A DNA stretch of 64,000 nt from Rhodopseudomonas pseudopalustris (GTDB taxonomy: Bacteria; Pseudomonadota; Alphaproteobacteria; Rhizobiales; Xanthobacteraceae), in contig NZ_FODT01000004.1 of the NCBI RefSeq assembly GCF_900110435.1, forward strand, positions 372,001 to 436,000, in the 5' to 3' direction. Shown piece by piece: positions 1 to 8,504 of this stretch (positions within the stretch are counted from its first letter, which is position 1; the number at the start of each line of letters is the position of its first letter). The notes beneath the pieces are model-generated. The model was given only the letters and a program-made list of their open reading frames with translations, was not told where the DNA came from and searched no databases. The position numbers and the translations under genes were made by a program.

Positions 1-541
1 CGCCGCCTTGCGCCGCCGCGGCATATTGCGGGCCGCAATTGTTCTGCGCCAGCGCCATCAGCACCGACCTGCGCTGGTTGTCGCGCTCGCCGCCGCCAGG
101 GCCGCCGCCGCGTAGCCGCTCGAGGCCGGAGGTCATCTGGTCGAGATTGCCGCGCATCTGCTGGATCTGATTATTGACCGGGCCGCATTGCGCCGACTGG
201 CCGTTGAACAGCGAGAAGAAGCCGGAGCTGTCGCAGCCCATCCGCTTCGCCTGCATCGTGACCCGATCGAGCTCGGCCTGCTGGCGGTTCACGGAATCCT
301 CGTAGCGCCGGATCTGCTCGGCGCGCGCCGGGTCGGCGCCGCCGCGGTCGATCGAGGCGAGCTGTGCCTCGAGCCGCGGGCAGACCGGATTGACCGCGGC
401 TTGCGGCGCGCCGCCCGGAGGCGGATAGCCCTGCTGCGCGCTCGCGCCGGAGCCAAGCGTCGCCATGTCCAAAAGCACAGCGGCGAACAGCACAGCGCCA
501 GCCACAAACCGGCGGCGGAAGCAACTCGCGGTCTCGAACAT
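1..541 (-). CDS. DUF2865 domain secreted protein (3' part cut by window edge)
   Basis: The frame reads without a stop from an ATG at 541 to the window edge, so only the first 180 or so residues are seen. The N-terminus has an Arg cluster, a hydrophobic stretch and an Ala-Ser-Ala site before a Gln-Gly-Tyr-Pro-rich start of the mature part, which fits a Sec signal peptide. After it comes a Cys-containing, Gln/Arg-rich helical region with a probable coiled coil (residues about 65-150) and several Cys that could form disulphides. The pattern matches the DUF2865 proteins of Bradyrhizobiaceae, which have no known function. Periplasmic location is inferred from the signal. The C-terminal half, often low-complexity in this family, is missing. 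Confidence 0.75.
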   Translation of the reverse strand, partial: MFETASCFRRRFVAGAVLFAAVLLDMATLGSGASAQQGYPPPGGAPQAAVNPVCPRLEAQLASIDRGGADPARAEQIRRYEDSVNRQQAELDRVTMQAKRMGCDSSGFFSLFNGQSAQCGPVNNQIQQMRGNLDQMTSGLERLRGGGPGGGERDNQRRSVLMALAQNNCGPQYAAAAQGG

Positions 542-734
542 GTCCGGCATTCAGGAATTCCGAGCGGATCTTTTATCGGCGTCCGCCGAATCGTCTCAGC
601 AAACCCGCACGATCGATTCCGTCGGGCAATCCGTTGAAACCGCGACGGTAATCCACGTCTTAACGGCTTCTCGCGGCATCGTCACGTCGTTTCCGGGGCG
701 TCTGTGTGGCGGAGCCACAGGCGATTTCAGGCTG

Positions 735-1043
735 CTAGCGCTGGCAGGTGATGGCGACGTATTCGTCGCAGCCGCCACGGCCGCAGGCGGCGCCGACGGT
801 TTTCGGCACCGCGCCGGTCACCTCGTCGGGATCGACCCGCCGGTACTCAGTTGCCTGGATGAAATCGTGGGCCTTGCAATAGGCCAGGGCGGCATGAGCG
901 CCGCAGCGTTCGCTTTTGGCCAGGCACCGATCGATGCCGTAGCCGTCCGGCTGATTGGCGATGATGAAGACACGGCTGTCGGCCAATGCGGCGGACGCGG
1001 ACAGCAGCGCCGCGCAGGCAAGAAAGGCGGAAATCAGTTTCAT
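735..1043 (-). CDS. Small secreted Cys-rich protein, unknown function
   Basis: This 102-residue protein begins with a clear signal peptide (residues 1-21, ending SAALA before DSR). The mature part of about 80 residues carries five Cys: two in the stretch around residues 40-47, one in AYCKAH, one in AACGRGGC and one in the terminal ITCQR, plus the second in GGC. Paired Cys suggest a disulphide-stabilised periplasmic domain. I do not recognise a named family; similar small proteins occur in Bradyrhizobium and Rhodopseudomonas as conserved hypotheticals. It is a single gene, transcribed away from cysS. Codon use is typical of the genome, which supports it as a real gene. Confidence 0.65.
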   Translation of the reverse strand: MKLISAFLACAALLSASAALADSRVFIIANQPDGYGIDRCLAKSERCGAHAALAYCKAHDFIQATEYRRVDPDEVTGAVPKTVGAACGRGGCDEYVAITCQR

Positions 1044-1351
1044 GGGACACCGGTGAACAGGGGCGTCGACCCCCGAATCATTAGTCGTGAATCGGTAAAG
1101 AATCGTTAACCATGGGGGGAGCCCGATGCGCGGGGCCTAGGCGCGGATCATGGCGGAAATCGGTCGGGAAGGTTGCTTAGGGCATTCGACGGGCTTGACG
1201 CCATCCGAGTGGCTGGCCATGGTGCGCCAATGAACGGTCTTTTCTCGATTTGTGGCATTTGCCGCGAGATTACGAGCTAGCTCAACGCTGGCTGAGGCCG
1301 TCTTTTCTCTCATGAGATCACTGGACGCCCGGCCGCAGGGGACGGGAATCC
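1044..1351. other. Intergenic region between divergent genes, no gene seen
   Basis: This 308-base gap separates the start of the small secreted protein gene (leftward) from cysS (rightward), so it should hold promoters for both. I see no RNA gene, terminator or convincing operator. An open frame of 73 codons on the minus strand crosses the cysS start, but it lacks a family match and a ribosome site, so I treat it as chance. Confidence 0.5.
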
Positions 1352-2800
1352 ATGGCATTGCGCCTCTACGATACGCTGACCAAGGAGAAGCGCGACTTCG
1401 CGCCGCTCGATCCCTCGCGTGTGCGGATGTATGTCTGCGGCCCGACGGTCTACGACTTCGCCCATATCGGCAATGCGCGGCCGGTGATCGTGTTCGACGT
1501 GTTGTTCCGGCTGCTCCGGCATCTCTACGGCGAGAACCACGTCAAATACGTCCGCAACATCACCGACGTCGACGACAAGATCAACGACCGCGCCGCGCGT
1601 GACTATCCCGGCCTGCCGCTGAACGAGTCGATCCGTAAGGTCACCGAGCAGACCGAGCGGCAATTCCACGACGACGTCGATGCGCTGGGCTGCCTGCGGC
1701 CGACCGTCCAGCCGCGCGCGACCGAGCATATCGGCGAGATGCGGACGATCATCGACCGGCTTGTCGAAGGCGGCTTCGCTTATGTCGCCGATGATCACGT
1801 GCTGTTTTCGCCCGGCGCGATGAACGCCGCCAATAGCGTGTTGCCGCGCTACGGCGCGCTCGCCAATCGCTCGCTCGACGAAATGATCGCCGGCGCCCGC
1901 GTCGACGTTGCGCCCTACAAGCGCGACGCCACCGACTTCGTGCTGTGGAAGCCGTCGAAGCCCGGCGAGCCGTCCTGGCAGTCGCCGGCCGGTATCGCGA
2001 CGCAGGGTCGGCCCGGCTGGCACATCGAATGCTCCGCGATGTCGTGGAAGCATCTCGGCGAAACCTTCGACATCCATGGCGGCGGCATCGACCTGGTGTT
2101 TCCGCATCACGAGAACGAGGTCGCGCAGTCGTGCTGCGCCTTCCACACCGAGCGCATGGCCCAGACCTGGATGCACAACGGCTTCCTGCAGGTCGAAGGC
2201 GAGAAGATGTCGAAGAGCCTGGGGAATTTCTTTACAATTGATCAGTTGCTACGACAGCGTTCGTTTGGTTCGAATAAGTGGCATGGCTATGTACTCCGCC
2301 TATCGATGCTGACAGCTCACTACCGGCAACCGATCGATTGGACGATCGAGCGGCTTGTAGAAGCTCGGAAGTCTCTTAGAGATTGGATCGATACGGCCTA
2401 CGGCACGGAACCTCAAAGCCTTGAACCTCCCGATGAATTGCTCTCCGTGCTTGAGGACGACCTCAACACGCCGGGGGTGATTGCTGTTATGCACGGCCTC
2501 AATAAGGAAGCGAGAAACAGTCCAGAGTCGGCTGAAAAGCTTCATCGAGCGATGAAGTTTATGGGCATATGGAATGGTGAAAGAACCGACGATATCTACG
2601 GCTACGGGTACGACGTTGGGGATGGACCAAGCCGTCACGAGGTCGAACCACTCATAGAAGCCCGCACCGCCGCCCGCGCGCGAAAAGACTTCAAGGAGTC
2701 CGATCGCATCCGCGATGAACTCGCCGCGATGGGCATCGCGATCAAGGACGGCAAGGATTCAGACGGCAAGCCGGTGACGACCTGGGAGATCGCCCGATGA
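1352..2800 (+). CDS. cysS: Cysteinyl-tRNA synthetase with a mosaic middle segment
   Basis: CysS charges tRNA-Cys with cysteine in the cytoplasm. The class I signatures are present: HIGN at residues 38-41 and KMSKS at 285-289. The zinc-site residues are Cys29, the Cys of HIEC, and His/Glu in the HHENE stretch. The length of 482 is normal. Start: ATG 1352 follows a purine-rich GGGACGGGAA. The odd point is composition. From about 2222 to 2660 (residues about 291-437), just after KMSKS, the codons become AT-richer and unusual for this genome (TTA/CTA/AGA/ATA, many third-position A or T), then revert abruptly to GC-rich codons. This covers the helical tRNA-contact domain and suggests that part was replaced by recombination. 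The frame is intact, so the enzyme should work. Confidence 0.95.
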   Translation: MALRLYDTLTKEKRDFAPLDPSRVRMYVCGPTVYDFAHIGNARPVIVFDVLFRLLRHLYGENHVKYVRNITDVDDKINDRAARDYPGLPLNESIRKVTEQTERQFHDDVDALGCLRPTVQPRATEHIGEMRTIIDRLVEGGFAYVADDHVLFSPGAMNAANSVLPRYGALANRSLDEMIAGARVDVAPYKRDATDFVLWKPSKPGEPSWQSPAGIATQGRPGWHIECSAMSWKHLGETFDIHGGGIDLVFPHHENEVAQSCCAFHTERMAQTWMHNGFLQVEGEKMSKSLGNFFTIDQLLRQRSFGSNKWHGYVLRLSMLTAHYRQPIDWTIERLVEARKSLRDWIDTAYGTEPQSLEPPDELLSVLEDDLNTPGVIAVMHGLNKEARNSPESAEKLHRAMKFMGIWNGERTDDIYGYGYDVGDGPSRHEVEPLIEARTAARARKDFKESDRIRDELAAMGIAIKDGKDSDGKPVTTWEIAR

Positions 2801-2817
2801 GCGGCGCCCCCTCGGTC

Positions 2818-3044
2818 GTCATTGCCGGGCTTGAACCGGCAATCCATCAACTCAGAAGCGCGGCGCTTTCTCTTTCGATGGATGCGCGGGTCGAGCCCGC
2901 GCATGACGGTGGTGTTTGGGGGGCCGCACTGCGTCTCACCGACGTCATTCCGGGGCGCGCGCAGCGCGAGCCCGGAATCCATAACCCCTGCAGGGAGTAT
3001 GGATTCCGGGTCTACGCCCCTGGCGGGGCGTATCCCGGAATGAC
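2818..3044. repeat. Palindromic intergenic repeats (REP-like) after cysS
   Basis: Two short palindromic units fill the gap. The first (about 2818-2907) has CCGGGCTTGAACCGG and GCGCGGGTCGAGCCCGCGC hairpins. The second (2944-3044) is a nested palindrome: GTCATTCCGGG (2944-2954) pairs with CCCGGAATGAC (3034-3044), and CCCGGAATCCATA (2971-2983) pairs with TATGGATTCCGGG (2998-3010), around a central CCCCTGCAGGG. Such GTCAT...ATGAC elements are dispersed through Bradyrhizobiaceae genomes. A 104-codon open frame over this stretch is simply the repeat translated and is not listed as a gene. Confidence 0.8.
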
Positions 3045-3107
3045 GAACGTGAGGCTGTCTGGCGTAGCAAGAGCCAAAGCCGAGATAGCCCAACCGGAGT
3101 TCATCCA

Positions 3108-3239
3108 ATGACCGACCCACAACCCTCGCATCGCCCCGACACGCCGTTCCCGAAGCATTGGCTGTACTACATCGCCATCAAGATCGCGCTGCTCGCCGGC
3201 GCGACGGCGCTGGTGTTGAAGCTGTATAATTTCTGGTGA
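3108..3239 (+). CDS. 43-residue single-pass membrane protein, unknown
   Basis: A small ORF of 43 residues. Residues 1-17 are polar and Pro-rich, followed by a hydrophobic helix (about 18-38: WLYYIAIKIALLAGATALVL) and a short tail. A GGAG site lies 8 bases before the ATG. The stop is only 3 bases before the GNAT gene, and that gene overlaps cimA, so the three are probably one transcript with coupled translation. I do not recognise a family. The good ribosome site, clean membrane segment and tight packing make it more likely real than chance. Confidence 0.55.
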   Translation: MTDPQPSHRPDTPFPKHWLYYIAIKIALLAGATALVLKLYNFW

Positions 3240-3242
3240 CTG

Positions 3243-3752
3243 ATGAACGCGAATTCCAAACCGGCGCTGCGGCCGTATCTGCCCGAGGACTCCGAGATCG
3301 TCGCGGCGATCTTCGTCGCGGCGATCGAGCAACTCACGGCCGACGACTACAGTGAGGCCCAGCAGGAAGCCTGGGCGTCGGCGGTCGATGACGATGAGAC
3401 GTTCGGTGCAAAACTCGCCTCGCAGCTCACGCTGATCGCGACGCTCGGTGGCGCGCCGGTGGGTTTTGCGTCGCTGCAGGGTGCCGATCACATCGACATG
3501 CTTTACGTGCATCCGGATTTCGTCGGACAGGGCGTCGCCGCGACGCTGATCGACGCGCTGGAAAAGCTCGCGGGTGCGCGGGGCGTTCCTGCGCTCACCG
3601 TCGACGCCAGCGACAATGCGGCCGATTTCTTCGCGCGGCGCGGCTATGCCGCGACCCGGCGCAACACCGTCACGATCAACGGCGAATGGCTCGCCAACAC
3701 CTCGATGAAAAAGACGTTCGCGGATGTCGCGGCGCCGGGAGCGGATCAATGA
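3243..3752 (+). CDS. GNAT-family N-acetyltransferase
   Basis: This 169-residue protein fits the Gcn5-related acetyltransferase fold. Residues 85-110 hold the acetyl-CoA site: beta strand IDMLYVHPDF followed by the Q/R-x-x-G-x-G/A-type loop GQGVAA (95-100) and helix ATLIDALEKL. A C-terminal beta segment (FFARRGY) is also typical. The acceptor is unknown; GNAT sequence alone does not tell small molecule from protein substrates. The gene starts 3 bases after the small membrane ORF, and its TGA overlaps the ATG of cimA (ATGA at 3749-3752), so expression with citramalate synthase is likely. A role in isoleucine synthesis is not implied by the sequence. Confidence 0.85.
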   Translation: MNANSKPALRPYLPEDSEIVAAIFVAAIEQLTADDYSEAQQEAWASAVDDDETFGAKLASQLTLIATLGGAPVGFASLQGADHIDMLYVHPDFVGQGVAATLIDALEKLAGARGVPALTVDASDNAADFFARRGYAATRRNTVTINGEWLANTSMKKTFADVAAPGADQ

Positions 3753-5347
3753 GTCGGGAACGTTTGTATCTCTACGACACCACGTTGCGCGACGGCGCGC
3801 AGACCAACGGCGTCGATTTCACGCTGCACGACAAGCGGCTGATCGCGGGGCTGCTCGACGACCTCGGCATCGATTATGTCGAAGGCGGCTATCCCGGCGC
3901 CAATCCACTCGACACCGAGTTCTTCGCCACCGAGCAGAAGCTCGAGCGCGCGACCTTCGCGGCGTTCGGCATGACGCGGCGGCCGGGCCGCTCGGCCTCG
4001 AACGATCCCGGCGTCGCGCTGCTGCTCGACGCCAAGGCGGATGCGATCTGCTATGTCGCAAAATCGTCGGAGTATCAGGTCCGCGTCGCGCTCGAAACCA
4101 CCAACGAAGAGAACATCGCCTCGATCCGTGACAGCGTCGCGATCGCCAAGGACAGAAGCCGCGAAGTTCTGGTCGATTGCGAGCACTTCTTCGATGGCTA
4201 CAAGGAGAACCCGGCGTTCGCGCTGGACTGCGCCAAGGCGGCCTATGAGTCCGGCGCTCGCTGGGTGGTGTTGTGCGATACCAATGGCGGCACCATGCCC
4301 GACGAAGTCGAGGCGATCGTCGGCGAGGTGGTGAAGCATATCCCGGGCAGCCATGTCGGCATCCACGCCCACAACGACACCGAACAGGCCGTGGCCGTGT
4401 CGTTCGCCGCGGTGCGCGCCGGCGCACGACAGATCCAGGGCACGCTGAACGGGCTCGGCGAGCGTTGTGGTAACGCCAATCTGGTGTCGATGATCCCGAC
4501 GCTGAAGCTGAAGAAGGAATTCGCCGACAGATTCGAGATCGGCGTGTCCGACGACAAGCTGGCGACGCTGGTGCAGGTGTCGCGCGCGCTCGACAATATT
4601 CTCGACCGCGCACCCAATCCGCACGCGCCCTATGTCGGCGGCAGCGCCTTTGTCACGAAAACGGGGATTCATGCCTCGGCGGTGATGAAGGACCCGCACA
4701 CCTACGAGCACGTCACGCCGGAATCGGTCGGCAATCATCGCAAGGTGCTGGTATCGGATCAGGCCGGCCGCTCCAACGTGGTGGCGGAATTGTCGCGTAC
4801 TACGATCGAGTTCGACCGCAACGATCCGAAGCTCGGCCGCCTGATCGAGAAGATGAAGGAGCGCGAGGCGGCCGGATACGCCTACGAATCCGCCAACGCT
4901 TCGTTCGATCTCCTGGCGCGCGGCACGCTCGGCAAGGTGCCGGAATTCTTCCGCGTCGAGCAGTTCGACGTCAATGTCGAGCAGCGCTACAACTCGCACG
5001 GCGAACGCGTCACCGTGGCGATGGCGGTGGTCAAGGTCGAGGTCGATGGCGAGACGCTGATCTCGGCCGCGGAAGGCAACGGCCCGGTCAATGCGCTCGA
5101 CGTCGCCTTGCGCAAGGATCTCGGCAAGTATCAGAAGTACATCGAGAACCTGAAGCTGATCGACTATCGCGTCCGTATCCTCAATGGCGGCACTGAAGCG
5201 GTGACGCGCGTGCTGATCGAGAGCGAGGACGAACTCGGCGAGCGCTGGACCACGATCGGCGTATCGCCGAATATCATCGACGCCTCGTTCCAGGCGCTGA
5301 TGGATTCGGTGGTCTACAAGCTGGTGAAGTCGAACGCGCCGGCGTGA
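3749..5347 (+). CDS. cimA: (R)-citramalate synthase
   Basis: CimA condenses pyruvate with acetyl-CoA to citramalate, the first step of the threonine-independent route to 2-oxobutanoate and isoleucine. The 532-residue protein has the HMGL-like TIM barrel with DTTLRDGAQTNG near residues 10-21, the metal-binding HAHNDTEQA, and GLGERCGN in the second half of the barrel. These are followed by the long C-terminal regulatory domain usual for LeuA/CimA enzymes, where isoleucine feedback would act. It is distinct from leuA (49880), which carries DGEQCPGA at the equivalent position; the GAQT form and overall pattern fit the long CimA type. Start ATG 3749 is chosen because it overlaps the stop of the GNAT gene; an in-frame upstream start would lie deep inside that gene. 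Confidence 0.9.
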   Translation: MSRERLYLYDTTLRDGAQTNGVDFTLHDKRLIAGLLDDLGIDYVEGGYPGANPLDTEFFATEQKLERATFAAFGMTRRPGRSASNDPGVALLLDAKADAICYVAKSSEYQVRVALETTNEENIASIRDSVAIAKDRSREVLVDCEHFFDGYKENPAFALDCAKAAYESGARWVVLCDTNGGTMPDEVEAIVGEVVKHIPGSHVGIHAHNDTEQAVAVSFAAVRAGARQIQGTLNGLGERCGNANLVSMIPTLKLKKEFADRFEIGVSDDKLATLVQVSRALDNILDRAPNPHAPYVGGSAFVTKTGIHASAVMKDPHTYEHVTPESVGNHRKVLVSDQAGRSNVVAELSRTTIEFDRNDPKLGRLIEKMKEREAAGYAYESANASFDLLARGTLGKVPEFFRVEQFDVNVEQRYNSHGERVTVAMAVVKVEVDGETLISAAEGNGPVNALDVALRKDLGKYQKYIENLKLIDYRVRILNGGTEAVTRVLIESEDELGERWTTIGVSPNIIDASFQALMDSVVYKLVKSNAPA

Positions 5348-5478
5348 GTATTGCGGCGGCGCAATTGCCGCCGTGACCGGCGTCGCCGTCCATCCGTTGT
5401 TTCCGTAAGCGCGTACCGCTCGCGCGGTGAGCCTTGTCGTATCGTCGCAGTTGTCATTGCTGGTCCGCGCTGACAACA

Positions 5479-5498
5479 TGTGTGCAATCAAACACACA
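5479..5498. promoter_or_regulatory. Inverted repeat TGTGTG-N8-CACACA, possible operator
   Basis: A perfect 6-base inverted repeat with an 8-base spacer lies 30 bases before the GTG start of the ThDP enzyme gene. Its size and symmetry would suit a dimeric repressor such as a GntR or similar regulator, but no regulator gene is adjacent, so the factor is unknown. It could be chance. Confidence 0.3.
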
Positions 5499-5527
5499 AA
5501 ATGCGACAGGGACAGGGAGACGGTTCA

Positions 5528-7084
5528 GTGGGCGACACCATCAACGGTGCACAGTCGGTTGTGCAGACGCTGGTCAATTGCGGCGTCGAAGTCTGCTTCG
5601 CCAATCCCGGCACCTCCGAGATGCATTTCGTCGCGGCCCTGGACACGGTCAGCGGGATGCGGCCGGTGCTGTGCCTGTTCGAAGGCGTCGTGACCGGCGC
5701 CGCCGATGGCTACGGTCGGATCGCCGGCAAGCCGGCGGTGACCCTGCTGCATCTCGGACCCGGTCTCGCCAACGGCCTCGCTAATCTGCACAACGCCCGC
5801 CGCGCCGCGACGCCGATCGTCAACATCGTCGGCGACCACGCCGCGCATCATCTGCAATACGACGCACCGCTGACCTCCGACATCGTCGGCTTTGCTCGTC
5901 CGGTTTCGAACTGGATCGTCGAGTCGAAGAGTGCAGGTGCGGTCGCCAGCGACGTTGCGCGCGCGGTGCAGGCGGCGAAAGCTGCGCCGGGCGCAATCGC
6001 AACACTGATCATGCCCGCCGACGTTGCCTGGAACGCCGCGGCGCGCGCCGCGCAGCCGCTCGTCGATGATGGGCCGGCGCGCGTGCACGCTGATACGATC
6101 GAGGCCGTCGCGAAGCTGCTGTCGAACGGCAAGAAGTCGGCGCTGTTGCTACGCGGCAATGCGTTGCTGGGCGCGGGACTTGAAGCGGCAGGGCGGATCC
6201 AGGCGAAATGCGGCGCCCGGCTGATGTGCGACACCTTCGCGCCGCAAACCGAACTCGGCGCCGGCCGCGTGCCGCTCGAGCGCATCCCGTATTTCTCGGA
6301 ACAGATCACTGCGTTCCTGAAAGACGTTGAGCAATTTGTGCTGGTCGGCGCCAAACCGCCGGTGTCGTTCTTCGCCTATCCGGGCAAGCCGAGCTGGGGC
6401 GCGCCCGACGGCTGTCAGTTCGAGTATCTGGCGCAGCCGCACGAGGACGGCGCGCAGGCGCTGCATGACCTCGCCGCCGCGCTTGATGCGCCGGCGGAGC
6501 CCAAGACGCGCACGCAACTCGCTTTGCCAGATCTGCCCAAGGGCAAGCTGAATTCGCTCGGCGTCGCGCAGGTGATCGCGCATCATACGCCCGACCACGC
6601 GATCTACGCCGAGGAAGCAGCGACGTCGGGCCTGCCGTTTCAGATGATCGTGCCGCGGGCGCGGCCGCATACGCATCTGCCGCTCACCGGCGGTTCGATC
6701 GGGCAGGGGCTGCCGCTGGCGATCGGCGCGGCGATCGCCGCACCCGACCGCAAAGTGGTGTGTCCGCATGGCGACGGCGGCGCGGCCTATACGATGCAGG
6801 CGCTGTGGACGATGGCGCGAGAGCAGCTCGACATCACCGTCGTGATCTACGCAAACCGGTCCTACGCCATTCTCAATGTCGAATTGCAGCGCGTCGGCGC
6901 GTCGGGTGCGGGATCGAAAGCGCTGTCGATGCTCGACCTGCACAATCCGGAAATGAACTGGATGAAGATCGCCGAAGGCCTCGGGGTCGAGGCGAGCCGC
7001 GCCACCACGGCGGAGGAGTTCGCCGCGCAATACGCCTCGGCGATGAGCCAGCGCGGCCCGCGCCTGATCGAAGCGCTGATTTGA
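5528..7084 (+). CDS. ThDP-dependent decarboxylase / acetolactate synthase-like enzyme
   Basis: This belongs to the ThDP-dependent acetolactate synthase/benzoylformate decarboxylase superfamily. The cofactor-activating Glu is Glu52 in LFEGVVTGAADGYGR, and the ThDP/Mg motif begins with GDGG near residue 416 and ends with NRSY about 27 residues later. The length, 518 residues, is shorter than a biosynthetic large subunit such as IlvB here (592), and no regulatory subunit gene follows. I chose GTG 5528 because AGGGAGA lies 7 bases before it; an upstream ATG at 5480 would add 16 residues with no family support. The next gene, 10 bases on, is a GlcD-type FAD dehydrogenase. Together they could oxidise a D-2-hydroxy acid and decarboxylate the keto acid. 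That is inference; the substrate is unknown. Confidence 0.8.
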   Translation: MGDTINGAQSVVQTLVNCGVEVCFANPGTSEMHFVAALDTVSGMRPVLCLFEGVVTGAADGYGRIAGKPAVTLLHLGPGLANGLANLHNARRAATPIVNIVGDHAAHHLQYDAPLTSDIVGFARPVSNWIVESKSAGAVASDVARAVQAAKAAPGAIATLIMPADVAWNAAARAAQPLVDDGPARVHADTIEAVAKLLSNGKKSALLLRGNALLGAGLEAAGRIQAKCGARLMCDTFAPQTELGAGRVPLERIPYFSEQITAFLKDVEQFVLVGAKPPVSFFAYPGKPSWGAPDGCQFEYLAQPHEDGAQALHDLAAALDAPAEPKTRTQLALPDLPKGKLNSLGVAQVIAHHTPDHAIYAEEAATSGLPFQMIVPRARPHTHLPLTGGSIGQGLPLAIGAAIAAPDRKVVCPHGDGGAAYTMQALWTMAREQLDITVVIYANRSYAILNVELQRVGASGAGSKALSMLDLHNPEMNWMKIAEGLGVEASRATTAEEFAAQYASAMSQRGPRLIEALI

Positions 7085-7094
7085 GGCGACCGCA

Positions 7095-8504
7095 ATGTCC
7101 ATTGATCTCGTCACTGCACTTCGAACCATCGTCGGCGACGGCGGCGTGCTCGACGCCGCCGAACTCGGCAAACGCTCGGCCGGCACTTATCGGTTCGACA
7201 CGCTGAAAGCCGGCGCATTGGTCCGGCCAAGCTCGACGCAGCAGGTCTCCGATATCCTGCGCTGGTGCCACGCCAACGGCGTATCAGTCGTTACCCATGG
7301 CGGGCTGACCGGTCTCGTGCACGGCGCGGATGCCGATCCGGGCGAGGTGATCCTGTCCCTGGAAAGGATGCGCGCGATCGAGGACATCGATCCGCAGCAG
7401 CGCACCGCGACGGTGCAGGCGGGCGTGGTGCTGCAGACGTTGCAGGAGGAAGTCGACAGGCACGATCTGGCGTTTCCGCTCGATCTCGGCGCGCGGGGCA
7501 GCGCGACGCTCGGCGGCAACGCCGCGACCAATGCGGGCGGCAATCGCGTGATCCGCTATGGCATGACCCGCGACATGATCCTCGGCCTCGAAGTCGTGCT
7601 CGCCGACGGCACCGTGCTGTCGTCGCTGAACACCCTGATCAAGAACAATGCCGGTTACGATCTCAAGCAGCTGTTCGTCGGCTCGGAAGGCACCCTCGGC
7701 GTGATCACGCGGCTGGTGCTGAGGCTGCGGGAAAAGCCGCTTGCCACCAACATGGCGTTGGTTGGGTTCGACAGCTTCGACGCGGTCGCGAAATTTCTGA
7801 AGCACATCGACCGTTCGCTCGGCGGCACGCTGTCGGCGTTCGAGGTGATGTGGCAGTCGTTCTACCGGCTGGTGACGACGGCGCCGGCGAAAGGCCGACC
7901 GCCGATCTCGCAGGATCATGCCTACTACGTGCTGGTCGAAAGCCAGGGCGCCGATCAGGAGCTTGATACGAGGCGCTTCAACGCGGCGATGGAGGCCGCG
8001 CATGAGGCGGGACTGGTCGCGAACGCCGCGATCGCGCAATCCGAACAGGATTGCCGGGCGTTCTGGGCGTTGCGGGACGACGTCGGTCAGGTGCTGCAGG
8101 GCGGGATGCCGGTGGTGTTCGACATCTCGCTGCCGATCGCGGCGATGGAAGGCTACGCCGACACCCTGCGCACGACGCTCGCCAGCGAGATCGGCGAGCA
8201 CAGGCTCTGGATCTTCGGCCATCTCGGCGACGGCAATCTGCATGTCGTGGTGCAGGTCAAGCCGATGGACTATCTCGCGCTCCGCCCGAAGATCGAAGCG
8301 CTGGTGTATCGGCCGCTGGCGGCCTGCAACGGTTCGGTCTCGGCCGAGCACGGCATCGGGCTGGAGAAGAAGCCGTATCTCTGCGTCAGCCGCAGCCCCG
8401 CAGAGATCGCGCTGATGCGCACGCTGAAGGCCGCGCTCGATCCCAAGGGCATTCTCAACCCGGGCAAGATCTTCGATCGCCATCCCGCGGCCGGCGCGGA
8501 CTGA
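7095..8504 (+). CDS. GlcD-type FAD-linked 2-hydroxyacid dehydrogenase
   Basis: A 469-residue flavoprotein of the D-lactate/glycolate dehydrogenase (GlcD) group. The N-terminal PCMH-type FAD domain includes the strand VVTHGGLTGLVHGAD and GNAATNAGGNRVIRYG (about 140-155), which binds the pyrophosphate. The C-terminal oxidase domain ends with the metal/substrate segment HLGDGNLHVVVQ and EHGIGLEKK. Family members oxidise D-lactate, glycolate, D-2-hydroxyglutarate or similar acids, passing electrons to quinone or cytochrome. The gene follows the ThDP enzyme by 10 bases with the same orientation, so the two are probably co-expressed. The exact substrate cannot be read from the sequence. There is no signal peptide; the enzyme is probably cytoplasmic or peripherally bound to the inner membrane. 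Confidence 0.85.
   Translation: MSIDLVTALRTIVGDGGVLDAAELGKRSAGTYRFDTLKAGALVRPSSTQQVSDILRWCHANGVSVVTHGGLTGLVHGADADPGEVILSLERMRAIEDIDPQQRTATVQAGVVLQTLQEEVDRHDLAFPLDLGARGSATLGGNAATNAGGNRVIRYGMTRDMILGLEVVLADGTVLSSLNTLIKNNAGYDLKQLFVGSEGTLGVITRLVLRLREKPLATNMALVGFDSFDAVAKFLKHIDRSLGGTLSAFEVMWQSFYRLVTTAPAKGRPPISQDHAYYVLVESQGADQELDTRRFNAAMEAAHEAGLVANAAIAQSEQDCRAFWALRDDVGQVLQGGMPVVFDISLPIAAMEGYADTLRTTLASEIGEHRLWIFGHLGDGNLHVVVQVKPMDYLALRPKIEALVYRPLAACNGSVSAEHGIGLEKKPYLCVSRSPAEIALMRTLKAALDPKGILNPGKIFDRHPAAGAD

Noticed and set aside
1137-1358. 73-codon frame crossing the cysS start
   Set aside because: No family match, poor codon use and overlap with the cysS start region.
2797-3111. 104-codon frame right after cysS
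   Set aside because: It is the palindromic repeat translated (VIPGRAQREPGIHN-type), a known artefact, and ends in the ribosome site of the next small gene.
5348-5375. Possible terminator after cimA
   Set aside because: CGGCGGC/GCCGCCG stem is present but there is no T-run on either side, so I did not list it.
3746-5497. 583-codon open frame antisense to cimA
   Set aside because: It lies opposite a gene with clear family motifs, its residues are His/Arg/Asp-rich as expected of GC-rich antisense, and it lacks a family match.
5528-7084. Calling the ThDP enzyme the biosynthetic acetolactate synthase
   Set aside because: A full IlvB-IlvH pair with an attenuator is present at 35738-38265, and this enzyme lacks a small subunit and pairs with a dehydrogenase.
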